A stretch of DNA of 64,000 nucleotides from Entomospira culicis (GCF_028748145.1 NZ_CP118181.1:1178211-1242210), one strand, 5' to 3'; positions 16,647-26,145 are shown, counted from the stretch's first letter. The notes: generated by a model from the letters alone, not told the origin. A program made the numbers and translations.

Positions 16647-19154
16647 ATGGCGCAGAAACAGAATCCATTTTATCTCACCACTCTTCTTCTTTTTGGTTCG
16701 CTTACCCTCGGTATCGCTGTTATGTTAGGCATACTCATGGGGCTCAATTACACAAGGTCGCTTGCCGTGGAGGCCAGAGGTAACGTAGGACAGATTTATC
16801 TCTCCACCCCTTCGGTTGTCTATGCCCATGACGGTCAAGTGGTTACCGAATTTTTTGGTAATGAGCGCCGCGAGCTAATCACCTATCAAGATCTGCCCAT
16901 CACCACGATTCATGCCTCGCTGATCCGTGAGGATAAAGACTTTTTCGATCATCGTGGATATAGCATTACCGGTACGGTGCGTGCGGCTATCAACACGGTA
17001 ATGGCCAAGCTCTTTGGCTTTGGACGCATGACCGGTGGATCGACCCTAACCCAACAGCTCTCTGGACACATCTATGCCGATCGCGGTGATATCTCCATCA
17101 GCCGTAAGGTAAAAGAGCTCTGGTGGGCCATGCAAATTGAGCGTCACCTTACCAAGCAAGAAATTTTAGAAACATACATGAATAAGATGCCCTTTGGGCA
17201 CACGAACTATGGGATTCAAGCTGCCAGTCGATACTTTTTTGGACACGGCATTCAAGAGGCCGATGCCGCTCAAAGTGTTGCCCTCGTGATCCAACTTTCT
17301 GCTCCATCAGGACGCTTCTCCCCGCTCAAGTACCCAGATGCGCTCATCCCTCGCCAAGAAGATGTGCTCTCGCGCATGGTAGAGCGCAACTTCTTAACGC
17401 AAGAAGAAGCCGAGCGTCAAATGCAAGATTTCTGGCAAAACCACGACTGGTCGCGCGATGGATCGAGCACCGCCTTCTTTGAGCGCATCGACCTTGCGCC
17501 CTACTTCTCTGAGCATATCCGTAGTGAGTCCATGAACTATCTTACTGGTCGACGCAATATCTATACCGACGGCTATAAAATCTACACCACCGTCCACCTA
17601 GACCACCAACAAGCCGCCGAAGAAGAGCTCAATGCTGGTCTAGAACGCGCAACCAATATCCTCAATACCCACCGTGCCTCCTATTATAATGCATCCGCAC
17701 CCAATGTTCCAAGCATTGAGGGGCTTGCCCTCTTCTTTAATATGCCTCGTCTACGGGTAGAAGGCGGACGTGCTTATCGCGAGTCGATGGATTACATCAC
17801 CCAAAACATGATCGGCGATCTAGATATCGCCACCAGCATCTTTGGTATACGGCGTGCCAACAACGTCGCCATCAACACCTATAATAAAGAGCGATCGCGC
17901 CGTAATGCAGGGCGCATCGAAACCGCTCTCATCACCGTAGAACAAGAGAGTGGTTATATCACTGCACTTATTGGCGGGAGTGGCTTTAGCCGATCCAACC
18001 AGCTCAACCGCGCAACACAGGCCAAGGTCATGCCTGGCTCTTCCTTCAAACCACTCTACTACGCTGAAGCCATTGCTAGCGGAAACCTCACTGCCGCCAC
18101 CAGACTAGACAACTATCCCAAAACGTGGATTAACGAGGATGGCACTTACTATCGTCCGGAGAATTACAATCTCGACTATAACGACGGAACGCGCCTACGT
18201 ATGGCATTAGCACAGTCGCTCAATATTCCTGCCATTACCGTGCTAGAACGTGTTGGTATTGATGCTGCCATCGCACGCGCCGCACGTCTCTTAGGCATCC
18301 AAGATCCGATGGAGATTGGGCGTACCTTCCCGCGTGTTTGGTCGCTTGGTTTGGGTATTATCAGCACTTCACCTATGCAAATGGTGCGTGCCTTTGCCGT
18401 CTTTCCCAATCAAGGCGAAGAAGTCATCCCTATCTCCATTAAGCGCATTCTCGATCGCAACGATCAGGTGGTTGTTGATGTGGAGGCAGAGGTACGCGCC
18501 ACCCAAAATCGCTCCAATGATCGCCAAATTCTCAGCCCACAAGCTGCCTTCATTATGACAGATATCATGCGTACGTCCGTCACCAACGGTACGCTCTACT
18601 GGGCACACCGTAATAATGCTACCGCACTCAATCAACCTATCGCAGGAAAGACGGGTACTACCCAAAATTGGAGCGATGCGTGGGCAATTGCCTTTACCCC
18701 TTACTACACCACTGCCGTTTGGTATGGTTTTGACAAGGGTGGATACACCTTGAGTATCCGAAACGAGGCAAGTTCTTCGGCTGCGCCTGTCTTGATGCGC
18801 TATATGTTGCGTATTCATGAGGGGTTACCGAGGCGCGACTTTATTCGCCCTGGTGGGATTAGTGAAATTGCCATCACCGCCGACGGTCATCGTTGGACTC
18901 CCCAAGCCGAACTCTATGGGTTTTCGTCAATTCGTGAATACTTTATCACCGGCACTGGACCTGAGGAGAGCTTTGATGACATTGCTGATGATCTTGGTAC
19001 CAAAAATGAGACCATTTCAGATTCTATCTTAGAGGCGATTCGTGGTGGAGAGGAGCAAACTACAGAAGAGGAAGATTGGCTGGGCTTAGGCGTATCCAAT
19101 GACTTTGAACTAGGAAATTCTGATGAAGAAAATTTTCTGGATGGCGTCTCTTAG
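16647..19154 (+). CDS. mrcA: Class A penicillin-binding protein (PBP1A type)
   Basis: A bifunctional peptidoglycan synthase of 835 residues anchored by one N-terminal membrane helix (about 10-35). The glycosyltransferase 51 domain shows the EDKDFFDHRGY motif with catalytic Glu95, then GGSTLTQQL and RKVKELWWAMQIE. The transpeptidase domain shows SSFK (Ser465-Lys468), SLN and KTGT (Lys668-Thr671). The C-terminal tail is acidic. The lptC-like gene starts inside its last 32 bases, so synthesis of cell wall and envelope-lipid transport may be coupled in one operon. Confidence 0.95.
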   Translation: MAQKQNPFYLTTLLLFGSLTLGIAVMLGILMGLNYTRSLAVEARGNVGQIYLSTPSVVYAHDGQVVTEFFGNERRELITYQDLPITTIHASLIREDKDFFDHRGYSITGTVRAAINTVMAKLFGFGRMTGGSTLTQQLSGHIYADRGDISISRKVKELWWAMQIERHLTKQEILETYMNKMPFGHTNYGIQAASRYFFGHGIQEADAAQSVALVIQLSAPSGRFSPLKYPDALIPRQEDVLSRMVERNFLTQEEAERQMQDFWQNHDWSRDGSSTAFFERIDLAPYFSEHIRSESMNYLTGRRNIYTDGYKIYTTVHLDHQQAAEEELNAGLERATNILNTHRASYYNASAPNVPSIEGLALFFNMPRLRVEGGRAYRESMDYITQNMIGDLDIATSIFGIRRANNVAINTYNKERSRRNAGRIETALITVEQESGYITALIGGSGFSRSNQLNRATQAKVMPGSSFKPLYYAEAIASGNLTAATRLDNYPKTWINEDGTYYRPENYNLDYNDGTRLRMALAQSLNIPAITVLERVGIDAAIARAARLLGIQDPMEIGRTFPRVWSLGLGIISTSPMQMVRAFAVFPNQGEEVIPISIKRILDRNDQVVVDVEAEVRATQNRSNDRQILSPQAAFIMTDIMRTSVTNGTLYWAHRNNATALNQPIAGKTGTTQNWSDAWAIAFTPYYTTAVWYGFDKGGYTLSIRNEASSSAAPVLMRYMLRIHEGLPRRDFIRPGGISEIAITADGHRWTPQAELYGFSSIREYFITGTGPEESFDDIADDLGTKNETISDSILEAIRGGEEQTTEEEDWLGLGVSNDFELGNSDEENFLDGVS

Positions 19155-19578
19155 CCTCTTGGCTTGTGTGAAGCCGACACCAACAGAGCCACCCATCGAG
19201 GCTAGCGACTTTCAATTAGTATCCTATTATCAGAACTCCATCAGTCGCACTTGGCAAGCCCAACACGTGAGCCTGTTGAAAGATACCATGACTCTTACCA
19301 AAACCACAATGAAAGAAGCTGAGCGTACGATCGTCGCACAGGAGCTTAGTGTTCCCCTCCATCGAGGCACATGGCTGGGGAAGAAGATCGAAGTTGAACA
19401 AAAAGATCTCACCCTCACAGGAAACATCTTTAGTTACCATGAACCAAGCGGGATCATGACCCTTGAAGAGGAGGTCTACATTCGCCAACCGCGTACCCTG
19501 ATTTATGCGCAAAAACTACTTTATGATAGTCGTACCCACGTCATGGATATCGACGACGTAGCAGGTACGCTCTCATGA
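19123..19578 (+). CDS. LptC-like lipoprotein
   Basis: A 151-residue protein with signal peptide and lipobox (SLLAC, Cys15). The body is beta-strand rich with a pattern seen in the LptC/LptA jelly-roll (KKIEVEQKDLTLTGNIFSYHEPSGIMTLEEEVYI). LptC bridges the inner-membrane LptFG complex to periplasmic LptA; it usually has a membrane helix, here replaced by a lipid anchor. The call rests chiefly on position: it overlaps the PBP gene by 32 bp and is followed, with ATGA overlap, by lptA- and lptB-like genes. Sequence identity to LptC is weak by eye. Confidence 0.55.
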   Translation: MKKIFWMASLSLLACVKPTPTEPPIEASDFQLVSYYQNSISRTWQAQHVSLLKDTMTLTKTTMKEAERTIVAQELSVPLHRGTWLGKKIEVEQKDLTLTGNIFSYHEPSGIMTLEEEVYIRQPRTLIYAQKLLYDSRTHVMDIDDVAGTLS

Positions 19579-20177
19579 AGCGTATGAGCCTTATCCTTAT
19601 CTTATTGATCTTTCCCATTGTTGCGCAAGAGGAGATCTCCTTTTATGCAAAGAAGATGCAAGTCTCTCAAGATGGTGCGCTTATCGAACTTACTGGCGAA
19701 GCTCTCCTTCAACTGGATGCCTTTACCCTCTATGCGCAGAGCATTTCGATACAAGGCACAACGCAACGCACCCTGCAAGCGCAAACCGATGTGAAGGTAA
19801 AACGAACTCAAAACGAAGCGCAAGAACTTACCAGTAATCACCTGCACTACGCACAAATTAAAAGCGAGCTACGCGCTTGGGGTAATGTGCAATTTAAAGA
19901 CGATAACGAGGAAATTCTCATTACTGCCTCTTCCGTAACCTTTGTAGAAACCGAACGCATTTGGCGCTTTGAAGGGAACGTGCAAATGAATGGAAAAGAT
20001 TTTTCCACCCAATCGCATATTCTGCTCTTTCACGAGGAGGCGCAAATGTTGGAGTTGCATAGTCAGGTTACCTTAATCTATGATGGGCAACAATTTGAGG
20101 CGGAATTTATCCTCTTCCACCTAGAGACAAAAGAGATCACCATGGAGCACTTACATCGTGGAACCATCAGCCTCTAA
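19575..20177 (+). CDS. lptA: LptA/OstA-like periplasmic protein
   Basis: A 200-residue exported protein (signal peptide ends PIVAQE). It has the repeating beta-strand pattern of the OstA/LptA family: ISFYAKKMQVSQDGALIELTGEALLQLD, then later LHYAQIKSELRAWGNVQFKD and IWRFEGNVQMNGKDF. LptA monomers form a periplasmic bridge for lipopolysaccharide or related glycolipid. It begins on ATGA overlapping the upstream gene and overlaps the ABC gene by 20 bp. Cargo in a spirochaete is uncertain. Confidence 0.75.
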   Translation: MKRMSLILILLIFPIVAQEEISFYAKKMQVSQDGALIELTGEALLQLDAFTLYAQSISIQGTTQRTLQAQTDVKVKRTQNEAQELTSNHLHYAQIKSELRAWGNVQFKDDNEEILITASSVTFVETERIWRFEGNVQMNGKDFSTQSHILLFHEEAQMLELHSQVTLIYDGQQFEAEFILFHLETKEITMEHLHRGTISL

Positions 20178-20892
20178 CGCGGTGCTAAGCCTGCAAAGCT
20201 TAGTCAAATATTACAAGAGCTACCTTGCCACCGATAACGTCTCCTTCGATCTTTATCCCGGAGAAATTGTCGGCTTACTCGGCACCAATGGCGCGGGAAA
20301 AAGCTCTATTTTCAAGATGATAGCAGGCTTCTTACGCTGGGATGCTGGAAATATTTTGCTCAACGGCACGGCACTGCCTTCGCACTCTCCAGAGACCCGC
20401 GCCCGGCGTGGTCTTGCCTATATGCCTCAAGAGCCGTCGATCTTTCGCAAAATGAGTGTGCAAGATAATCTCTTAGCTGGCATAGAGATGCTCTACCCCA
20501 AAGCCAGCGATGCACACGTCAAACTTGAACAACTCAGCACCGAATTCAACCTGACAAAACTCCTTTCTCAACCGGCAAGCACGCTTTCAGGGGGAGAGAG
20601 GCGTCGGCTAGAACTTGCTCGCGCACTGGCCATCCAACCCAACGTCCTCCTCCTGGACGAACCCTTCGCCGGTGTCGACCTGCGCTACACCCAAGAGCTC
20701 GGATCGCTCATCACCCCGCTCAAAAAGAAAGATATCGCCATCCTCATCACCGACCACAACGCCAAAGAGATCCTCTCCCTTGCCGATCGCATCCTCCTTT
20801 TACATCAAGGTCGCCTCATCGCCCAAGCAAAAAGCGACGAAATCCTCGACCATCCCCAAGCGCACCTTTATTTTAGTAACATTTATCATTAA
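20158..20892 (+). CDS. lptB: LptB-like ABC transporter ATPase
   Basis: A 244-residue ATP-binding subunit starting at GTG. Motifs: Walker A GTNGAGKSS (42-50), Q-loop region YMPQEPSIFRKMSV, signature LSGGERRR (143-150), Walker B VLLLDEPFAGVD (163-174) and the switch His in TDHN. The QEPSIFRKMSVxDN sequence and GVDxRYTQE are typical of LptB. It powers glycolipid extraction with LptF and LptG, which are not in this window. Last gene of the PBP-lptC-lptA-lptB run. Confidence 0.88.
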   Translation: MEPSASNAVLSLQSLVKYYKSYLATDNVSFDLYPGEIVGLLGTNGAGKSSIFKMIAGFLRWDAGNILLNGTALPSHSPETRARRGLAYMPQEPSIFRKMSVQDNLLAGIEMLYPKASDAHVKLEQLSTEFNLTKLLSQPASTLSGGERRRLELARALAIQPNVLLLDEPFAGVDLRYTQELGSLITPLKKKDIAILITDHNAKEILSLADRILLLHQGRLIAQAKSDEILDHPQAHLYFSNIYH

Positions 20893-20896
20893 TGAC

Positions 20897-20925
20897 TAGA
20901 CAAATATTGCTAAATTAGCTATACT
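20897..20925 (+). promoter_or_regulatory. Promoter of the cheY-like gene
   Basis: TAGACA, 17 bp, TATACT, followed by a leader of about 45 nt with AAGGAG before the ATG. Confidence 0.6.
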
Positions 20926-20979
20926 GATTTATAAAGATATTCCCACTCGCGCGGAATGCATTGATTAAGGAGAGTTGTT

Positions 20980-21390
20980 ATGAGTTCTACACAACACAAA
21001 GCACCAGGAATTGGCCCCAATGGAGCACCGTATCGGGTTCTTGTTGTAGATGACTCTGTTTTTGTTCAAAAACAACTAAAACAGATCTTGACATCAGAGC
21101 TTTTTGATGTTGTTGACATCGCCAACGATGGCTTAGAGGGCGTCAATAAATACAAGCTCATTACACCACCAGTCGATCTGGTAACGATGGATATTACGAT
21201 GCCCAATATGGATGGCATCACCGCTCTAAAGACGATATTAGAATATGATCCTAATGCAAAAATTGTGATGATTAGTGCTATCGGGCGTGAAGATTTGGTC
21301 AAACAAGCTCTCATTGCTGGCGCAAAGAACTACATGGTCAAACCCCTAGATCGTAAAAAAGTGATTGAACGCATCTCAGGCGTTCTCTAA
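20980..21390 (+). CDS. cheY: CheY-like single-domain response regulator
   Basis: A 136-residue receiver domain after a 17-residue flexible N-terminal extension. Phosphoacceptor Asp71 (VTMDITMPNMDG), acidic pocket Asp24/Asp25, Ser99 (MISAIGRE) and Lys121 (VKPLD) are all present, so it should be phosphorylatable. There is no output domain. The sequence style is that of CheY-type regulators of spirochaetes, but cheA, cheW and cheX are not adjacent, so it could serve another kinase. It stands alone between its own promoter and a hairpin terminator. AAGGAG lies 8 nt before the start. Confidence 0.8.
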   Translation: MSSTQHKAPGIGPNGAPYRVLVVDDSVFVQKQLKQILTSELFDVVDIANDGLEGVNKYKLITPPVDLVTMDITMPNMDGITALKTILEYDPNAKIVMISAIGREDLVKQALIAGAKNYMVKPLDRKKVIERISGVL

Positions 21391-21399
21391 CCCATAGCA

Positions 21400-21423
21400 G
21401 GGAACCTCCTATCCGAGGTTCCC
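21400..21423. terminator. Hairpin between cheY-like gene and recC
   Basis: GGGAACCTC, six-base loop, GAGGTTCCC: a perfect 9-bp stem nine bases after the cheY-like stop and nine bases beyond the convergent recC stop. T runs are weak on both sides; it may serve both genes. Confidence 0.7.
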
Positions 21424-21432
21424 ATGCTTTGC

Positions 21433-24400
21433 TTATTGTTGAAAAAAGTTATTCCATAAAAACGTCAACATCTCTTGCTCTTTTTCAGATAGATCCCTCT
21501 TGGCAAACGCTTCAACATCAACACCTAAGTACGCTAACCTATCCACCAACTTTTGCTCCGGATGAAACTCATCGGTCATCTTCTTTTCTAGGATGGTTTT
21601 GTAGTTTTTTATTAGCTCAGCATCATCTTTATAAGATTTTTCCATCAAGCCAACCCAAATACCAGAACTCATCACCAATGGGCTGGCAAGGTTCTCTTTA
21701 TAGAGTTCTACCAAGCGTCTAAAGGTCGCCAAATCAAGTGGCTCTTGTGCTTTTGGCGGTGTATCTTGTTCGCTTGGTGGATTAAGGCAAAATTTGATCG
21801 CTTCATTCTCGGGTCGGATAAAAAGACCAAGTATCACCTCCAGCTTATCGGGCATGCCAGCTAAGTGCCACAATGTGTTGATCAGCTTCTCTTCAATACG
21901 ATAACTCCAATCATATCCCACGTTGCAGATCTTCTCTTTATTTTGCACATAAGATGATAGGATGTAGCGATAGAATGTCTCTTCGGCTTGATTTTCATAG
22001 CAATCTTTGAGAGTAAAGCTCCATGTACGGGGGCTATCCTCCGCCTCCAAGGTGATTGCATACTTCTGCTGGGGTAATTTTGCCGAGAGTGCTCTTCCCT
22101 GACTCTTTTCACGGATTTTTGGCACGGCAAGCTCGGCAAGTTGACGAAATTCCTCATAGTAGCTCTCCAGATAGACACTCTTAATAATCTCTCCCTCTGC
22201 AAGAGCCTCTTGCCAGATCGTCTCTACCAAGGTTGATGCCGGACTCTCTTCGGTAATGATGCGTTCTAATAGACGGGAAAAGAGCAATTTCCTCACCTTG
22301 CTAGACAAGTGATACTGCTCTTTATCGCCATCAATTTCGGGAGCTTGGTATCCTTGTTCAAGGTGATAATCCATAGCGCTCTCTAACGGTTGCCAAATAA
22401 AATCGACCAAATCTGTTAGGCGCATTTTCTCTGGATAGTGGAGCGGTTGCGAGGCGAATATCGGCATCTGTGGCTCAATGATATCCTCTTTTTTCTCTGC
22501 GTAATACGCTTGCGCAAGATCACTTGCCTGCTGGCTAAATGTCTGTTGCTTTGGGTCAGCTGTATGAAAAAGAGAGGCGTGGAAGGGGTAGAGAGGCATG
22601 CTTTGTAGCAACGGATACCCCTTTTCATGGTCGAAACTAAGCGGTAGCTCGACCTGTCGAAAGAGATCGAAAATGACCGAACTAGGCTCAAGGGTTTGAC
22701 CGCTCTGACGGTCGCTAGCTTGGTAAAAGAAGAGCACTCTCTCTTTAGCAGATAAGAACGTCTCCAAAAAGCTTGCCCGTTCGTTGTTGCTTCGACTCAT
22801 AATAAAGGTCTTTTTAAAGAGTTCGCTCAAATTATAGCCCGCGCTATTAGCACTCTCTTGCGAAGGATAACGCTCCTCGTTCATGCCCAAAAAGGCAACT
22901 AACTTAAAGGGAATAAGGCGTAGTGCCGCGATGGGTGCGCACAAGATACCCTGCGCCGAAGATTGGTGTAAGGTACGCTCCACCTCACGCTCCATCGACT
23001 CTTTAATCAGTTGCATCACGACAACAAAGGGAATTTTATTGTCGACAAACTTATCATCTTTCAGTTGATTAAGCGCCGAGCCAATCTCATTGAGCGATCG
23101 AAAGAGGTTGATTTGCCCATTACGCGCTTGCGTATCAGGGAGAAAGCGCGCCAGTTTTGGCTCTAGGTAATCGACCCACTCCTCCAAAGAGAGACGCTCT
23201 TGCGCCACCGTATGAAAATCCTCATACAACTGATGCACCACATAGATCAGCTTCCCGATGCTCGGTGCGTGGACTTCCTGCAAATTCTCTTTCGTGTCCC
23301 ATAGATAATCATCTAAATAGCGCCGAAAGGCCGCTAACCATGTAAAGTTATCACTTGCCCCAGCTACCTCTTGGGCTTTATGCTCCTGGTCAAAGCCCCA
23401 AGCAATGTGATAATTCTCGGTGTACGCTTGCCAAATTGCTAAATCATCTTGCGTAACGTCTAAACGCGCCATCAAGAGTTCATTCTGCAGAAGTTCTAAT
23501 ATTTGCGATCGAGAGAGTCGCGTAGCAGTTAAACCCAAGAGATCTAAGATAAGTTGATAGCTAGGTGATAGCGAGGCGCTTGCTAAGAGATCATCAAAGT
23601 GAATGGGCAGGTCGACATTACCTTGACCCTTATCCAAAAAGACCTTGCTAAGATAAGGCGTGTAGAGCGCAGGATCGCTCATCACCACACAAATATCGTG
23701 CAACTGCAATTGGGGATCATCGTTGAGCGCATGCAAAAGAGAGTCGCGCAACACCTCCACCTCACGCAAAGGATCGCTACAGGCAATCACCCGCATCGAA
23801 TCATCTCGTGGCAGATCTTCTTGCGTAACTTTTTCATGAAACGCAATCGCCTGTTGCACTCTCACCAAGGCATGCGTACCTTTTTTATCCTCAAAGTGCT
23901 CTTGATACTCCAACTCATCGGTTTTGAGTTGTAGATAATACTCCTCAAGCGCCCCCATGTATTGTCGATCAAAGGCACTCATCAAGGCGACGTTCTCTTG
24001 CGTTTTGAGCGCAACGGCACTATAAACGATGAAGTGTACCTCTAAATGCTTTGCTAAATGGATAAAAAATCGGTGATGCAATGGGTGTAAAAAGGGCGTA
24101 CCCACAATAATAATACGCTTGAGACTCCCCGTATACCCACTTTCGGCTTTGAGCACCGCACGGACAACATCGCTGGGCAATGCGTATCGCGCCTGATGAG
24201 GATCCCCAAAGAGATCGTACCACAGACGCTGTTGCCACTGTTGCGTTGCAGAAAAAAAATTGTTCTGCTCCTCTACGTCGCCCTTATGTAAGGTGTTGGC
24301 TTGCCACGCCTCCATTAACGGGTCGTAGCGCGCGCTATACTGCTCCATTAATGTGGCTACCGAGCTTGCCAACGCAAAGAGGCGTGAACTTTGCAATGTC

Positions 24401-24813
24401 GTTTTTTGCTCTTCTTGCGCGCGTAAATACGCAATCACCGGTGCAAAGAGCGGATCTTCTTCGGCAATCTTCTTCTCCAAATATTTGTAAATAATCAGAC
24501 GTAAATCAGGCGTAAAGAGAATCTGACGCTTACTCTTGTCAAACTCTTTACTAAAATTAAATTGCTCCTCAATCCCTGCCATCTTCGGAAGCAACTGTCG
24601 AATTGCTTGATCAGAGAGCTGACAATGCTCCTCCAAAAAGGGCGCAATACCAAAGACTTCCGTAGCCGTGTTCACCAGCCAGTGTTTAATCTGTTGGTTT
24701 TGGGTAATAAGGAGAAGCTCTTGCTGGAAAAGATTGCCGTTGAACCACTTGCTACTATCGCCTTGCACAAAAAGGTTGTTAAATTCATTGGTAATGTGGA
24801 TATGATAAGCCAT
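21433..24813 (-). CDS. recC: Exodeoxyribonuclease V subunit gamma (RecC)
   Basis: RecC is the DNA-splitting and chi-reading subunit of RecBCD. The frame from 24813 encodes 1126 residues, the usual size. Recognisable parts: N-terminal inactive helicase start (HITNEFNNLF), GTPFLHPLHHRFFIHL, CDPLREVEVLRDSLL, and LVAFLGMNEERYPSQE, the RecC counterpart of the UvrD-like 'GMNDGxFPR' segment. The ATG giving MAYHIH is chosen because a TATAAT box ends six bases upstream; the longer frame starts inside the promoter. recB and recD, usually next to recC, are absent here. Confidence 0.88.
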   Translation of the reverse strand: MAYHIHITNEFNNLFVQGDSSKWFNGNLFQQELLLITQNQQIKHWLVNTATEVFGIAPFLEEHCQLSDQAIRQLLPKMAGIEEQFNFSKEFDKSKRQILFTPDLRLIIYKYLEKKIAEEDPLFAPVIAYLRAQEEQKTTLQSSRLFALASSVATLMEQYSARYDPLMEAWQANTLHKGDVEEQNNFFSATQQWQQRLWYDLFGDPHQARYALPSDVVRAVLKAESGYTGSLKRIIIVGTPFLHPLHHRFFIHLAKHLEVHFIVYSAVALKTQENVALMSAFDRQYMGALEEYYLQLKTDELEYQEHFEDKKGTHALVRVQQAIAFHEKVTQEDLPRDDSMRVIACSDPLREVEVLRDSLLHALNDDPQLQLHDICVVMSDPALYTPYLSKVFLDKGQGNVDLPIHFDDLLASASLSPSYQLILDLLGLTATRLSRSQILELLQNELLMARLDVTQDDLAIWQAYTENYHIAWGFDQEHKAQEVAGASDNFTWLAAFRRYLDDYLWDTKENLQEVHAPSIGKLIYVVHQLYEDFHTVAQERLSLEEWVDYLEPKLARFLPDTQARNGQINLFRSLNEIGSALNQLKDDKFVDNKIPFVVVMQLIKESMEREVERTLHQSSAQGILCAPIAALRLIPFKLVAFLGMNEERYPSQESANSAGYNLSELFKKTFIMSRSNNERASFLETFLSAKERVLFFYQASDRQSGQTLEPSSVIFDLFRQVELPLSFDHEKGYPLLQSMPLYPFHASLFHTADPKQQTFSQQASDLAQAYYAEKKEDIIEPQMPIFASQPLHYPEKMRLTDLVDFIWQPLESAMDYHLEQGYQAPEIDGDKEQYHLSSKVRKLLFSRLLERIITEESPASTLVETIWQEALAEGEIIKSVYLESYYEEFRQLAELAVPKIREKSQGRALSAKLPQQKYAITLEAEDSPRTWSFTLKDCYENQAEETFYRYILSSYVQNKEKICNVGYDWSYRIEEKLINTLWHLAGMPDKLEVILGLFIRPENEAIKFCLNPPSEQDTPPKAQEPLDLATFRRLVELYKENLASPLVMSSGIWVGLMEKSYKDDAELIKNYKTILEKKMTDEFHPEQKLVDRLAYLGVDVEAFAKRDLSEKEQEMLTFLWNNFFQQ

Positions 24814-24819
24814 ACCATC

Positions 24820-24848
24820 ATTATAGCAGAGCCTGCCTATCTTCACAA
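24820..24848 (-). promoter_or_regulatory. recC promoter (leaderless type)
   Basis: Minus strand TTGTGA, 17 bp, perfect TATAAT, then GATGGT and ATG. The expected start site coincides with the ATG. Confidence 0.72.
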
Positions 24849-25025
24849 GTATCTTATTCGTCTATATAAATCATTTTTCTCATATCTGATGCAAAATGGA
24901 TAAATTTAGCTTACAAAGTAAGAATTATTCACAGGAACTTCATGCTTAAATGCTATAAACAAAGAAGAAAGGCGAAAAGTTTCGTCCTTATTGCCGAAGA
25001 TCAAGGTATCGTTTACCTAACTTTT

Positions 25026-25054
25026 ATGATATGAAAGAAGAAATAACATATCAT
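25026..25054. promoter_or_regulatory. Inverted repeat in leader of secreted-protein gene
   Basis: ATGATATG and CATATCAT form an 8-bp inverted repeat with a 13-bp loop, ending two bases before the AAGGAG site of the downstream gene. It could be an operator or a hairpin affecting ribosome access. The rest of 24849-25025 shows no feature I can support. Confidence 0.4.
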
Positions 25055-25074
25055 CATTAAGGAGCATTATTTAT

Positions 25075-26040
25075 ATGAAAAAGATTCTTCCTCTCTTTTT
25101 AATGGCAACTCTCCTCTTTAGCCTCTCAAGCCAAAGCATTGGAAGCGGCAACAGCAAATCAGCCAAGCTTAACGAGGTCTTGCCCTACTCCAACTGGGAA
25201 ATGCGCATCATTGAGGTGGGACCTACCCGCGATTTTTATGGAAGTATCACCAATATCTCTTTTGATGCACAATCTCGGGCTAGCTATCGGCGTCAAATTC
25301 AGGTGATCCGCGGGAATATCCGCCACAAAAAAGATGCCAGCACCGGCGATCTCACGCTCTTTAACCTTCGCTATAAGTACACCATCAAAAACGACACGCT
25401 CTACTATGTCCATGAAAAAGAAGAGATTCCTCTCCTTAAACGCGTCGCAAGAGCTATCCCCGCATCAGAAAGTAACCAAAACGATACACCTAGCACCTCT
25501 ACCGAAAGCGCTATTCTCGATTGGCTAAAGCAAAATAGCCAAGATCCTAGCCAAACACCAGCCGAAGATCATCGCAGGCGCTATCGTGAAGATATTTTTA
25601 CTAGCGAACTGATTGGTAGCTACTGGCAATTAGTTGACTACAAAAACCCCCTCATTATGACCAGCCTCGCCAAAGAGCTCAACTGGAAACCCGAAAAAGG
25701 CGTCTTCTTTTCTATCATCGACAACGGTGATATCCTCATTGAAAGTAGCGTGGAAGCCACCGGCAAACTTACCATCGGCGACCCACACGTTGCCACCATC
25801 ATTCTTAGCTACACCGATACAGGCTGGAACAGTGTCATTGGCAAAGATCGCCTCTTTCGCTTAGAGCTGAAGACCTCGGCAGGGACACGCATTATTTATC
25901 ATATTGTCAGCGATGATGGACGCTCCATCTACCCCACGACAATCCGACGGGTAGGTACGGATAACCCTAGCGAAGCATTTGTGAATCGAACCCACGTATT
26001 TAGTCAATTAGAGAGTTCGCGTCCTGCGGAAGAGATATAA
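25075..26040 (+). CDS. Secreted protein of unknown function
   Basis: A 321-residue protein with a signal peptide (MKKILPLFLMATLLFSLSSQS) and no lipobox Cys. Two beta-rich halves are joined by a Ser/Thr/Gln-rich linker at about 140-170. The first half has a YTIKNDTLYYVHEKEE strand pair, the second a GSYWQLVDYKNPL segment followed by GKLTIGDPHVATIILSYTD; the layout suggests two lipocalin-like or repeat-like domains but I do not recognise a family. Single gene with its own terminator. Confidence 0.7.
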   Translation: MKKILPLFLMATLLFSLSSQSIGSGNSKSAKLNEVLPYSNWEMRIIEVGPTRDFYGSITNISFDAQSRASYRRQIQVIRGNIRHKKDASTGDLTLFNLRYKYTIKNDTLYYVHEKEEIPLLKRVARAIPASESNQNDTPSTSTESAILDWLKQNSQDPSQTPAEDHRRRYREDIFTSELIGSYWQLVDYKNPLIMTSLAKELNWKPEKGVFFSIIDNGDILIESSVEATGKLTIGDPHVATIILSYTDTGWNSVIGKDRLFRLELKTSAGTRIIYHIVSDDGRSIYPTTIRRVGTDNPSEAFVNRTHVFSQLESSRPAEEI

Positions 26041-26043
26041 AAT

Positions 26044-26070
26044 AAAATCCTCCAAAAAGGAGGATTTTTT
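26044..26070 (+). terminator. Rho-independent terminator
   Basis: AAAATCCTCC, five A, GGAGGATTTT then TT: a perfect 10-bp stem with U-tract four bases after the secreted-protein stop. On the other strand it lies just behind tRNA-Gly and can stop that transcript too. Confidence 0.9.
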
Positions 26071-26072
26071 AG

Positions 26073-26145
26073 AGCGTGGGACGGGATTCGAACCCGCGAC
26101 AACCACCTTGGCAAGGTGGAGCTCTACCAACTGAGCTACCCACGC
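26073..26145 (-). tRNA. tRNA-Gly (GCC)
   Basis: A 73-nt cloverleaf on the minus strand: acceptor GCGTGGG pairing with CCCACGC, D arm AGCTCAGTTGG, anticodon stem CCACC/GGTGG with loop TTGCCAA (anticodon GCC, reading GGC and GGT), T loop GGTTCGAATCC, discriminator U. The CCA end is not encoded. Confidence 0.97.

Noticed and set aside
24849-25025. A small RNA or riboswitch upstream of the secreted-protein gene
   Set aside because: Apart from an 8-bp inverted repeat near the start, I could not see a conserved structured element or a clear promoter.
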